Assembly: GCF_037893015.1 (NCBI RefSeq)
Contig: NC_133661.1
Coordinates: 242,274,583 to 242,338,582 of the forward strand
Length of the DNA: 64,000 nucleotides
Reading direction: 5' to 3'
Source: Macrotis lagotis
Lineage: Eukaryota; Chordata; Mammalia; Peramelemorphia; Peramelidae
Position numbers and translations under genes: made by a program. The notes under the pieces were generated by a model. The model was not told the DNA's origin. It ran no database searches and saw only the letters and a list, made by a program, of their open reading frames with translations. Of the stretch, positions 11,058 through 21,753 are shown in pieces (positions within the stretch are counted from its first letter, which is position 1; each line of letters begins with the position of its first letter).

Positions 11058-11747
11058 AAATTCCCTGCAGGATATAAAATAAACTTACAACAATCATCAG
11101 TATATTTATATATAGTCAACAAGTACAGCAGTAAGAGATTGAAAGAGAAATTACATTTGAAATAATGATAGACAATATAAAATACATGGGATTATATGTT
11201 TCAAGAGAAATCCAGGAACCACATGCACGTAATTACAAGATTCTTTTCATACAAATAAAGTCATAACTAAACAAGTGGATAGTTATTAACTGCTGATAAG
11301 CTTATACAATAAATTAAATTTACAATTCTACCTAAATTATTTATTCAGTGTCATAACAATCAAAATACCAAAAATATTTCATAGTTAGGAAAACCAACAA
11401 CAACATTTATCTTGGAATAACAAAAGAATATCAAGGGAATAAATGGGGGGGAGTAAATAACCATACCAGATCACAAAACTATATTGCAAAATGATAATTA
11501 TCACAAGTCTAAGATGGATAAGGAATCTTTTTTTATGCTAAAGACTATTTGGATATTTTTGACATCATTCATTTGCTATATTTGATCAAACATTCAATTA
11601 ATTCACTTCAAAAAAACTCCAAGATTTATTCAATTTCAAATCCTACCTGCAGTTTCTGTAGCAGTGCCAGATCAAATGGTCTGTGAGCTGGATTATCCCT
11701 GCTCCAGTTTAAGAAATAGAGTAGGGAATCTTGGTGCTATAGTACAT

Positions 11748-11914
11748 GGGGTGCCTGGTTTGCCATCAGAAAGAGGAGCACTGGTCCTGGAGTCAGGAGG
11801 ATCTGAGTTCAGTCTCAGACACTTAATAATTACCGAGCTGTGTGACATTGGGCAAGTCAATTATTCCCATTGCTTTGCAAAAAAAAAAAAAAAACCCCTA
11901 ATCCCCTCCAAAAA
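11748..11914 (+). mobile_element. WSINE-type SINE, diverged
   Basis: TGGTCCTGGAGTCAGGAGGATCTGAGTTC is preserved (with the B-box-like GAGTTCAG), followed by CACTTAATAATTACC and a 15-base A-run near 11878. The head is degraded. It lies in an insertion that interrupts ORF2 of the old L1 at 11500-12110. The first 240 bases of that insertion are unassigned. Confidence 0.85.
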
Positions 11915-12108
11915 AAGACTTGAGTTCAAATACAGAATTAAACACTAACCAACTGTGACCCTGGGTAAGTCCCTTAACCCTATTTGCTTTAGTTTCCTCA
12001 CCTATAAAAAAAGAACTGGAGAAGTATATAGAAAAATCATTTTAGCCTCTTTGCCAAGAAAACCCCAAACTGAATCACAAAGAGTTGGACACAATTGAGA
12101 TGATTAAA
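11915..12108 (+). mobile_element. MAR1-like SINE, 3' part
   Basis: The body reads ACTGTGACCCTGGGTAAGTC and TTTCCTCACCTATAAA, then the diagnostic tail TCACAAAGAGTTGGACACAA and ATGATTAAAC. That tail resembles the 3' end of BovB/RTE LINEs, which are known to mobilise such SINEs. The head is missing. Confidence 0.72.
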
Positions 12109-12416
12109 CAAAAAAGAAATGAGTGGGAGATCAATGAACTAGATTAGGTACACAAAACTCAGTAGTTAAATAAACATAGTGCTTGATCTAGTTATCTAGT
12201 GACTGATAAACCTAAAGATTCAAACTTTTGAAAGAACTCACTATTAGATTAAAACTATTGAGAAAACTGAGAAGTGGTTTGGTGAAATTAGGTACATACC
12301 ATCATATACCAAAATAAGATTAAAATGGATACATGATTTATACTCATAAAGGTTGAAAATGAAAGCCAATAGGAGAGGGTGGAATAACTTACCTGTCAGA
12401 TTTATGGATAAGTAAA

Positions 12417-12575
12417 AAAAAATTTTTTTTAGAATTTTGCAAGGCAAATGGGGGTAAGTGGCTTGCCCAAGGCCACACAGCTAGGTAATTATTAAAGTGT
12501 CTGAGACCAGATTTGAACTCAGGTACTCCTGACTCCAGGGCTGGTGCTCTATCCACTGCTGCACCTAGCTGCCTT
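12417..12575 (-). mobile_element. WSINE-type SINE
   Basis: It is complete in reverse, from a T-rich tail through GCAAGGCAAATGGGGGTAAG to GCACCTAGCTGCC. It is flanked by the 10-base duplication GATAAGTAAA (12407-12416 and 12576-12585). It interrupts ORF2 of the old L1 just after the LSDLWK relic. Confidence 0.93.
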
Positions 12576-13544
12576 GATAAGTAAAGTCCAGAGATAGAGT
12601 ATTAGAGTATGTAAAATGGATAATTTTGATTACATGAAATTATTTTTTTCCATGAATAAAATGTATGCAGATAAGATTTTTAAAAAAGTAGAAAAAAAGG
12701 ATAAAAATTTTTGCATTTTTCTCTCATAAAGACCTCAATTCTTAAAAATATAAAAAATTAAATCAAATATGAATGTCATTCTCCAATTGATAAATGGTCA
12801 AAGGAATTTTATAAGCAGTTTTCAGACAAAGAAATTTACATTCTCTGCAGTCATAAAAATACTCTAAATCACTACCGATTAGAGAAATGCAAATTGCAAT
12901 TGATTAGAGAAAATGCAAATTAACATCACTTTACACCTATCAGATTGGCTAAATTGATAGAAAAAGGAAAATAACAAATATTTAAGGTTCTATAGGAAAA
13001 GTGGGACTCTAATGCACTATTCATGGAGTTTGAATTCATGTAACCATTCTGGTGAACAATTTGTAATTTTGCTCAAAAGGCTATAAAACCACGTATACCC
13101 ATTGGCATAGGAAAAATCATTACAAGGTCTGTATTCCAAAAAGAGTAAAAAAACTAGTGGGGGCAAAGGACTTATTTGTACAAAATATTAATAGTAACTT
13201 TTTTATGGTAGCAAAAAATTGGAAATCAGGGGATGTCCATTACTTAGGGAATAACTGAACATGTTATGGTTTATGATTGTAATGGAATACTATTACATTA
13301 GAAGAAATGATGAACAGGATAATTTCATAAAAACCTAGAAAGACTTTCATGAACTAATGCATAGTGAAGTGAATAGAATCAGAACATTGTACAGAATAAG
13401 AGCAATAAAATAAGAATGATCAGTTGTGAATGACTTAGCTATTCTCAGCAATACAATGATCTAAGACAATTCTGAAGGTCTTCTAATGAAAAATACTATC
13501 CTTCAACAGAGAGAGCACATCAAACTATACTTTTTATTTTTTAA

Positions 13545-14620
13545 ATATTTTATGTTTTTCCAACTACATGTAACAGTAGTTATTATTCATCTTTTTTTGC
13601 AAGGTTTTGAGTTTTAAAATTTTTCTCCATCACTACTCAACCCCCATCCCTCTGACAGAAAGAAATCTGATATAGGCTCTATATTTATCACCATGCTAAA
13701 CATAGATCATATTGAACATATTGTGAGAAAAGAATCTTATCCAAATAAAAAAATAGAAAGAAAAACAGAAAATACAAGAAATAACTTCTAAAAATTAAAG
13801 ATCATAAGCTTTGGTCTTCACTTAAATTTCACCGTTCCTTCTCTGGATATGGATGGCATTTTCCATCACAAGTCTTTTAAAATTGTCTTTATTGTGCTGT
13901 TGAAATGAACAAGTCCATCATGGTTGATCATGACCCCATGTTGTTATTAGTGTGTATAATGTTCTTCTGGTTCTGCTCATTTCACTTTGCATCAATTCAT
14001 GCAGGTCTTTCCAGGCTTTTCTGAAATTCCATCCCTCATGATTTCTTTTTGTTTGTTTGTTTGATTTTAGGTTTTTGCAAGGCAAATGGGGTTAAGTGGC
14101 TTGCCCAAGGCCACACAACTAGGTAATTATTAAGTGTCTGAGACCAGATTTGAACCCAAGTACTCCTGACTCCAAGGCCGGTGCTTTATCCACTATGCCA
14201 CCTAGCCTCCCCCTTCCCTCATGATTTCTTACAGAATAATAAAATTCCATTATATACATAAGCCACAATTAGTTTAACCATTCCCCAAATGATGAACACT
14301 TCCTCAATTTCTAATTCTTTGACACTACAAAAAGGCTGCTATGAATATTTTTGTACACATGAGATTTTTAGCCTTTCTCATGGATCTCTTCAGGAAACAG
14401 ACCCAGAAGTGATATTTCTGGATCAAAGGGTATGCACATTTTTATTACCCTTTGGGCATTATTCCAAATTGTTCTCCAGAAAAGTTGGATCAGTTCACAA
14501 CTCCACCAACAATGCATTAGTATCCCAGATTTCCCACTTCCCTTCCAACATTGATCATTTTCCTTTCTAGTCATATTGGTCAATCTGAGAGGTGTGAGGT
14601 AGTACCTCAGTGACAAAGGA
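13545..14620 (-). mobile_element. L1 LINE 3' end inserted into the 3' UTR of the old L1
   Basis: In reverse it reads the ORF2 C-terminal region and then a different 3' UTR. The minus frame 14368-14616 gives MSLRYYLTPLRLTNMTRKEN, CWKGSGKSG, HCWWSCELIQLFWRTIW and IPFDPEISLLGLFPEE, which is the cysteine-rich end of ORF2 with the middle Cys changed. The 3' UTR type (CCAACTACATGTAACAGTAG at 13560) matches the L1 at 34945-36288. T-rich flanks hinge at CTTTTTATTTTT / CTTTTTCTTATTTT. It contains a SINE at 14048. Confidence 0.82.
14048..14214 (-). mobile_element. WSINE-type SINE, younger subtype
   Basis: It is complete in reverse and flanked by a perfect 16-base duplication, TCCCTCATGATTTCTT, at 14032-14047 and 14215-14230. 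It sits inside the minus-strand L1, making it the innermost layer of the nest. Confidence 0.96.
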
Positions 14621-14879
14621 TCCTTTTTCTTATTTTATTTTTTTGTGTGTTTCTTTCACAATATGACTGATATTAAAATATGTTTTACATGACTACATAT
14701 GTATAACCTATATGAAATTGCTTTCTTTTTCAATGAAAAATGAAAAGAGGGAGAGAGAGAAAATTTGAAATAAAAAATTTTTAAATGAATTTTGTAAAAA
14801 CTTTTATAAGTCCTGTAACTGGAAAAAATTCTAATAGTTAACAAAGTCATCATCCTGCTAGAAAAAAAGAATCCTAGAA

Positions 14880-15035
14880 TAAGTATCAGGGTACCTTGGC
14901 TCTAAACAGAGATTTTCCACAAATGAATGGTGCGACTTTAAACAAGTTGCAATCTCACTAATGTCATTCTTCTTCATCATTTGTGAAATGAGAGATTTGG
15001 GATAGATTTTCTACAGGGTCCCTCTATAATTTTCC
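14880..15035 (+). repeat. MIR-type SINE fragment
   Basis: The order 'agggtaccttggctctaa', 'acaagttgcaatctcact' and 'tttgtgaaatgagagat', then a 'gggtccctctata' block, matches an old MIR. Confidence 0.5.
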
Positions 15036-15049
15036 TTTGGGAAAACATA

Positions 15050-15425
15050 CATAAACCCTGCTAAGAAAAAAATATGAAAATTTATCGCAATTATAATCAG
15101 TGTAAAAAAAGAAACCATAAGTTTTAACCATTAAAAGATATTTAATATTGAATAATAATGAATATCAATTTAAATGAAGGGTAATAAAATATATTTCCTA
15201 GTGCTTTAGCCAATCCATAGGTTTCATTCTGAGGTAACGAACTGATTATCTTGTTGATTGTGGTTTGTTTTGTGTAGTTTTACTATAACTAAAAGCCATA
15301 ATATTTAAATGGTCTTCTGGAGAAACCTTATAATGGTTAATTGAATTTATAAAACTTATATGCAAAGAGTTACATGCTTACAACCCTGATTATTGATATC
15401 AAAAGAATAACATGATAGTTGTCTT
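15050..15425. other. No feature recognised
   Basis: AT-rich, non-repetitive by eye. The segment 15190-15310 has mixed composition and could be constrained, but nothing in it is recognisable. Confidence 0.4.
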
Positions 15426-15427
15426 AT

Positions 15428-15650
15428 TTAAATTTATTCATTTATTCAACAAATATTGGTGTATCTTAATGCACATGAAAATTAGATCCTGGATTTAGAT
15501 TTAAAACGTCCTGATTATCTACATTTTAACTGTTTGATCTTGGACCAGTGATTTTAATTCTCTATGTCTTTGACTATTCAGTTCTTCAATGAATGAGCTG
15601 GACTAGATAATTTCTAAAGTATCTTTGAGGTCTAAAATTTTATTATTAAG
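15428..15650 (+). repeat. MIR-type SINE with an adjoining reversed L2/MIR end
   Basis: 15428-15470 reads TTTATTCATTTATTCAACAA, as the reverse of an L2 end. From 15482 a forward MIR is visible: TCCTGGATTTAGATTTAAAA, TTTGATCTTGGACCAGTGA, TGAGCTGGACTAGATAATTT and TCTTTGAGGTCTAAAATTTT. Confidence 0.65.
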
Positions 15651-16730
15651 CTGCTACTATGTTGATAATACTATGGAGGATACAAAAACAGACAATATGA
15701 TATTTGATTACACATACAATAAATTTGTAAATGATTAGAATGAAATTAGGTAGATTTTTCATCTGAGGAATGAATGTTTTGTATCAAAAAGAAGAGTCTT
15801 TAAATGGGGATCTATTAGGAGCTTGATCCTTTGGGTCAATTTAACTAACTTGAATCAGACCCTCATCAATTTTTATGTAGGGGCCCAGGGGAAACAAGTA
15901 ACATGCTCTATCTTTTGGGGGGGTCCCTACAATCCATGATTTATTTACTATGAGAGTGAACATGATTGATGCCAGTCTAATTAAGTAAAATGACAGAACA
16001 TTGGCAGGCAAAAATACAGCCTTCCAGTCTAGTCCTCTTTCCTCAAGTGGCTGTTCATTATTAACTGGAAGATTATAGATAGTCATTTCATCTGCTCTTG
16101 GTTTTAATTGATTTCTGGAGAAATACATACTGAATTCTTGTGAGTACTGTCAGTTTTCCAAATTCTATCAACTTCTGGTGACTACATGCTTTTTTTTTTT
16201 TACCTATGAGGTTACTCACCCAGAGAATCTTGGCTGCTCATTCAATAAGACTCTGTGCTCACCATTGCAAGAGAACAAATAAAGGATGAGCCAATCTCCA
16301 CTATATATCCCATTCCTTTAATGGATGCCTTTTCTTCTCTTGTCTCTCAATTTATGATCACCATTGTTCCTTTCCAGGTAGCAAGAAGAAAGAAAATGCA
16401 GCCAAACTTAGAGTGGGAACCATTAGATAAAAATTGGCAGGAATAAAATAGAAGATGGGAGAGAGTTTCATTGGCTCATCTAGAGAAAACAAAGGGAAGA
16501 AGGGAGGAGGGGAGTCAGATGTCAGACAAAAGGAAGCTGTTTGAAAACTCAACTAGAAAAACTAACATTTTCTTTCATATTGAAGACCCAGACCTACTTC
16601 AAGCTTTTCCATTGCTTCCTTTTGGTTAGGAATGCAAAAGTATCTACTTTTATCAATTCTGATCTACTTAAGAACTTCATTTCTTATCCCCTCATACTTC
16701 TTGCTTCAAAACTTTTCTTCTCTTCAAATC
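15651..16730. other. No feature recognised
   Basis: Non-repetitive by eye. The 95-codon minus-strand frame 15841-16128 has no recognisable domain, start context or partner. There is a T-run at 16190-16201. Confidence 0.4.
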
Positions 16731-16905
16731 AGCTAGGTGACAGAATAGATAGAGCCCTGGATCTAGAGTCAAAAAGATTTTATTTGAAATCCAGATTTAG
16801 ACATTTACTAATTGTGTGAGTCTCAGCAAGTCGCTTATTTTCTGCCTGCCCGAGTTTTTTTTTTAACTTTAAGATGAGAATAAAAACACCACATATATTG
16901 CAGGA
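16731..16905 (+). repeat. Old MIR/MAR1-type SINE
   Basis: It reads CAGCTAGGTGACAGAATAGA, GCCCTGGATCTAGAGTC, TTAGACATTTACTAATTGTG and AGCAAGTCGCTTATTT, then a T-run and TTTAAGATGAGAATAA. Confidence 0.68.
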
Positions 16906-17800
16906 TTAATTTGATGTTCAAATGTGATAGTCAATCCTCAACATTCATGCATTTAAATTTCATGACATTATTAACATTCTCGATTTTATTTGTAACCTCA
17001 TTTTCACTTTTATGTAGGCAACTGTACATTTGTGGCTATGCATGTACAGAAAAAAAGAGAGTTGCAATGTATGCAGGCTTTAAAGCTGCTAATATCCTAC
17101 CACTCCACCAATTCACTATCATTGTAAAGAGTTCCATGTGCATTCATTGCATATTTTCCATTGTTTGCTTTTAGAATTCAAGTTTTGTGATGAAATTATA
17201 TCCCCAAAGAATAGTACATGTCCTTTTGTCTAAAAACCAAAGTGCACAAAGTCTTTGATGTAGCTTATTGAGAAAAATAAAGGTATTCGATATATTTCAT
17301 GTGGGATGACTGCAGGTGCTGTTGGTTGGAAGATCCTTGAGGAAATCAAATGGTGTTAGGAAGCAGACTTCATTGATGGATTATTTTAAGCTAGGGAATA
17401 CTTTATGACTTCCAATACCTTCCAGCAGCTAGGAAGGCCAAATATTGGAGGTGATGTGTGACCTTGCCAGTCTCAGCATCTTCTATCAGCAGTGACTAAA
17501 ATCCTGCAATCTCTCTGATGAATTTCAAAGGATGGTCAATGTAGGGAGTAGTATAGTATAAAATACTATACCCTCATACTACCTTCTGGCATAGTGGAAG
17601 GTAAATTTCATATTAAAAATGTTTTGGATTGTAAGAATTTTATTTGCTGTTTAATATTTATGCCATTGAAGATTTTATATATATTATAAAAAGTGAATGT
17701 TGTTGAAAATAAATGACTTTAAATTGAAGTGTTAAATTGAAGTCACAGAATTCTAGGGAATCATAATTTAGAAGAATGTTTTTCATGTTACCAATTTTAT
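16906..17800. other. No gene; small perfect hairpin inside
   Basis: The sequence looks unique. At 17551-17571, GTATAGTAT and ATACTATAC form a perfect 9-base inverted repeat around AAA, and weaker pairing continues outward. Confidence 0.45.
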
Positions 17801-17810
17801 TTTGTTGGTA

Positions 17811-17997
17811 GCTAGGTGACTTGGTGGGTAGAGTATGGAATCAGAAAGAACTGAACTTAAACTATTTGCTCAGTTTCCTCATCTGTAATATGAGCTGGAG
17901 AATGAAATGGCAAACTGTTAAAGTACCTTTGTCAAAAAAAATTCCAGATGGGATCACAAAGAGTTGCATATAACTAAAATGACTGAACAACAACAAT
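17811..17997 (+). mobile_element. MAR1-like SINE
   Basis: Head GGTAGCTAGGTGACTTGGTG, then GTATGGAATCAGAAAGAACT, TCAGTTTCCTCATCTGTAAT and GAGCTGGAGAATGAAATGGC. The tail GGATCACAAAGAGTTGCATA and ATGACTGAACAACAACAAT is of the RTE type. It is nearly full length. Confidence 0.82.
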
Positions 17998-17999
17998 AA

Positions 18000-19155
18000 T
18001 TTTATTTTGTATGTTATAGTTTATATGTCATTTCATATTTAATGTGTTAGCAAAACAGTTTATCAGAGTTAATGTTTTGTTATAAGGAATTATATGAAAA
18101 TGTACATTTTCAGTGACCTCGAATGAAAGACTACAATTTTGCTGGTAATGGGAACCTAACCCCTTATTTCCCATATGTTCAGTGTATTAACATTGACAAT
18201 TTTTCATTTTCACACCATTTTCTTGGAACACTCCCACAAAAGCTGAGGATAGCCTGCCTTTGAAAAGTGCTTAGCACAGTTCCTGGCACATAAATGCTTA
18301 TGTCCTTTTCACTTTCAAATCCACAATTGCACATGCACATCCCTCTACTTCCCCCACTCCACCACCAGCTTCCTATTCATTTGAAAGATTAAAAAAATTG
18401 AAGGGAGTACTCTATTCCCTTCCTATAATCCTCAAAATGTCTCAGTATCATTTGAATTGTATTTTTCCTCCCCTTTGCAGAAGATAAATCATTACCCCTT
18501 GCTCTGAATCATAAATTTTATCCTTTATATTCCTTCAATAACTTCTGTCATTCATCCCTTTTCCCTTATACATCTTCAAACCTTTTTTCTGCAGTGGCTC
18601 TTTTTCATTTGTTCTGTTATTCTTACTAAAAAAATTTGAGGGGATGGGGGGAAGGTGTCTTCTTGGGTCTTCTGCTACACTTTTATCCTTCATTTTATTG
18701 CCAGACTACTTTAAAAGCTTGTCATTATGTAATTAACCTTCTCACTATTCACACTTCTCAAAACTTAATGACTTTTCTACTCTACTGGAAATCTTATAGG
18801 TAATCAGTGATCATCTAATCATCAAATCTGATGAACATTTCTCTGTCTTCATTCATATGACCTTATTTTAATATTATTTTAAGGATTTTAATATTATTTA
18901 TGGTTTACTTTGCTTATAGATACTCTGTTGCTTAAGAAATTTTCAGTGATGTCTATACCTGCTCTTTTCTGTTTTTCTTGGCTCTTCCTTTCCTTTTCAA
19001 TCCCTTAATTGGTTTTCAGTAATCACTTCCCTTTGTTTTCTTTTTCTCTAAACTCTTTTTGCCAGGGTAAAATCACTTATTTCTATTGCTACACCAGTTA
19101 CCTAAACTAAATGTCTCCTGAATCTATTCTATCTATTGCTGAGATTCTTCTGGGA
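18000..19155. other. No clear feature; pyrimidine-rich, possibly an old L2/CR1-type LINE
   Basis: A MIR-like scrap, GTGCTTAGCACAGTTCCTGG, lies at 18270-18300. From about 18310 to 19100 the plus strand is rich in CCTTTTCC-type pyrimidine runs with a texture like the L2 relics elsewhere here, but no motif is certain. Confidence 0.35.
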
Positions 19156-19159
19156 CAGA

Positions 19160-19440
19160 TAGATAGAATGGTGATGCCTGTTCTCCATTAGAGTTTGCCT
19201 GAATTTAAATCCAATCTCAGACATTTACTAGTTGTCTGATCCTACACAAGTCACTTAACTTTTATTTTCCTTAGTTTCTTCAACTAGGAAATAAAGATAA
19301 TAATAGCACCTAGTTTGCTCAGTTGCTATGAAGATCAAATGAGGTAATGTTTGTAAAAGTGCTTAATACATTTCCTGGCACCTTAGTAGCTGAATTATTG
19401 GTGCTTAATAAATGCTTATTCCATTCCTTCTCTCTTCCCC
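19160..19440 (+). mobile_element. MIR/THER-type CORE-SINE
   Basis: It reads CTGAATTTAAATCCAATCTC, ACACAAGTCACTTAACTTTT and TGAAGATCAAATGAGGTAAT, then AAAGTGCTTAATACATTTCC and GGTGCTTAATAAATGCTTAT. The end is L2-like, as expected for a SINE mobilised by L2. Confidence 0.75.
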
Positions 19441-20034
19441 TTTGAGCTTCAGACTAATATTTTCAACTGACCAACAGAACACAGAAAGTACACCAGATTT
19501 TAGGTGAGAGAACCTGGGTTCAAACTGCTAAAGACTGCCTATATTGACTCATTAAAAGAGTTAACTTGTTTACTTGAATTTCCCTTTGGAATCCCACAGC
19601 ATAAAACTAATCTTATTATTTTTGTCTCTAAACTGACACCTCCATTTGAAATTCACTTATCTATGTCAAAGACACCACCATTTACCCAATTAAATAACAC
19701 CACTTGGGGAACTAAGATTTTGTTGCTGAGACTGCTTTTGATACAATTGTCTTTGCTCCCATGTAATAACTCTCAAGAGCTGCTAAAGCAAATAGACTAT
19801 AGTGGTGAACTGAGCATGATTCAATAAAAAGGTGAGTTTTCTAGTGAGAAAGAACATGATATATTAAATATACAAGAATTGTGACTTTAGAGGAAAGCTT
19901 TAGTTCAGTACAAATATGAATATCTTTAAAAATGACTGCTATAAGTTACAAATATAATTCTTAAATTTTCTGGAGGCAGAATCTCTTTGAAGATATTCTT
20001 TTGAAGAGGATGATCTCCTAATTGCCAGATCCAA
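19441..20034. other. No feature recognised
   Basis: A small scrap resembling a SINE middle (AGAACCTGGGTTCAAACTG) lies near 19508-19527. The 107-codon plus frame 19504-19827 begins in that scrap and has no recognisable domain. Confidence 0.4.
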
Positions 20035-20888
20035 GGATCTTTTCTGAATTCTCATTCTCCTTAACTTTTCTGCTGTCTTTGACATTAATAATCACTCCTT
20101 GATATTCTCTTCTCTCTAGGGTTTTGGGAATCACCCTCTCCTAGCTTTCTTCCTCCCTAAATGATTGCTCCTCTGACTCCTTTGCTAGATCCTCCTCCAG
20201 ATCATACCCTCTAACTATAGAGTCTGTCCTGGGCTTCTCCATCTATACTACTTCATTTGGTGATCTTAAGAGTTCCCATAGATTTAATTACCATTTCCTC
20301 CCTCCCACAATGATTCTTAAATCTACCATTCTTGACCCACTCTTTCTGACTTCCAATCTTACATCTCCAACTGCCTTCATATATTTTGAATTAGATGGCT
20401 AGCAGACATCTTAAATTCAGTATGTCCAAACAGTTCAAAACAGAACTCATTACCTTTTCCCCCTAAATCTTCCCCACCCACCTTTCTTTTTACTATAGAA
20501 GTCAACACCAACCTCCCAGTCCCTCAGACTTACAACCTAGGAATCAACCTGGATTTCTTACTTATCCTCCTCACTCCTTCCTCCATCCAAAGGGTTGTTA
20601 ATATCTATTGATTTTGCTTTAATAACATTTTCAAATATGCTTCTCTTCTCCCCCCTGATACTCCTACCATTCTAATGCAGACCCTCATCATCTCACATCT
20701 GGATTAATGCAATAGCCTTCTGGTGGGCCTGCCTTCTTCAAGTGTTTCCCTACTCTAAGGCATTGTCCATTCAGCCACTAAAGTATTTTTCCTCAAGTTA
20801 AGGTCTGATCATGTCACCACCCTACTCAAACTCCAGGTGCCTACAAAGGCAAATAGAAAATTCTGTTTGGCATTCAAAGTCCTTTCAT
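20035..20888 (+). mobile_element. L2 LINE, reverse transcriptase region relic
   Basis: Blocks typical of the L2 ORF appear in order. TTTGACATTAATAATCACTC is an F-D-x-x-x-H-S relic. Then come TTTTGGGAATCACCC, TCCTTTGCTAGATCCTCC, TTAAATTCAGTATGTCC and CATCTGGATTAATGCAATAG (D-Y-C-N-S), followed by AAGTTAAGGTCTGATCATG. It is old and full of stops. It ends where the short dispersed repeat begins. Confidence 0.8.
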
Positions 20889-21390
20889 TTTCAAAGAGGA
20901 TCAAGGATAACATGGGGTAATGACTTGTGGTAAATTGAATTTCAGTGAGACAAAGTTGCACAAAATTATCAGCCTTACTCTATCTTACAAGTCAGCAAAA
21001 TTTCAGAGGTCAGAAATCAAGATTATTTCTGATGTCCCAGGGTGGAGTGGATGACCTTGGCTGACCAAACTCTTAGAGCTCTGCAATGCAAGCTTCAGCC
21101 AACTTATTGCCATTGGAACAAATCATTCTCATCTGTCCATTGTGCTAGGTGAAGTCTCCACATGCTGGAACTAGATATCCCTCTAATTCACTAAGGGGTT
21201 TGAGACATATTGGTTACCCTCAACCTGATTTCCTGATCAGCCAAGTGATTTACAAGGGTATGACTACTGCACTTTAGAACAACAGGAGAGAACTGGGTGA
21301 TTCATTGGACAACAAAGGAGAATGAGCAGCCCTGAAAAGGACTTGGCAGGCCCTCACACCAGAGATACTAGTTCTTATTTAACACTCTCC
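20885..21390 (-). repeat. Short dispersed repeat with RTE-like tail, copy 2
   Basis: It aligns with copy 1 (10640-11057) over several blocks, and its left end TTCAAAGAGGATCAAGG fits the reversed RTE-like 3' end. The right part, to about 21390, is longer than in copy 1: a 'gatcagccaagtgatttac' block and an 'aacaacaggagag' block. Confidence 0.55.
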
Positions 21391-21574
21391 CAGGCACTTA
21401 ATATTTTGAATTGAAATGAAAATTAGATATTTAGTATTGTTATAGGTATCATTAGACTTACATTGAGTGAAAGAGAGTAAGGCAACTAATATAAAACAGA
21501 AACACAAGAGAAATAAGGGCAGAGAGTTAACTATTGTCTTTTCCCTCTTCACCTACCAAAGAAGCAGAACAGTT

Positions 21575-21741
21575 GTTTTTTTGTTTGTTTTGTTTTTTTA
21601 GGTTTTTGCAAGGCAGATGGGGCTAAGTGGCTTGCCCAAGGCCACACAGCTAGGTGATTATTAAGTGTCTGAGGTTGGATTTGAACCCAGGTACTCCTGA
21701 CTCCAGGGCCAGTGCTTTATCCACTGCACCACCTAGCTGCC
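21575..21741 (-). mobile_element. WSINE-type SINE
   Basis: It is complete in reverse, with a T-rich tail, GCAAGGCAGATGGGGCTAAG and CACCTAGCTGCC. The flanks AGCAGAACAGTT (21563-21574) and AGCAGAATAGTT (21742-21753) differ at one base, so the insertion is somewhat aged. Confidence 0.94.
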
Positions 21742-21753
21742 AGCAGAATAGTT

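Larger units (their letters stand above)
4256..14800 (+). mobile_element. One old L1 LINE split by many later insertions
   Basis: The pieces read as one element in order. The 5' end is GGAGCCAAGATGGC at 4262, followed by a 5' UTR to about 4800. Next come the inter-ORF purine-rich region and ORF2 endonuclease relics at 4840-6613, then RT relics at 7837-8235. After a 2.8-kb insertion, ORF2 resumes at 11058 with GGATATAAAATAAAC, which follows within about 13 bases of where 8235 stops when both are laid on the L1 at 41460-41530. ORF2 continues through 11058-11500, 12110-12416 and 12576-13500. The 3' UTR is split at about 13540 and resumes at about 14620, ending near 14800. ORF1 is missing: the 5' UTR joins the inter-ORF region near 4800. 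It is long dead, with many stops. The joining of the two halves is my alignment by eye. Confidence 0.75.

Noticed and set aside
13545-14620. Twin-priming (5' inversion) of the old L1 as the origin of this reversed L1 segment
   Set aside because: Its 3' UTR is of a different subtype and it duplicates the ORF2 end already present upstream in forward orientation, so a separate insertion is simpler.
15841-16128. 95-codon minus-strand open frame
   Set aside because: No known motif, no neighbours and ordinary composition for chance.
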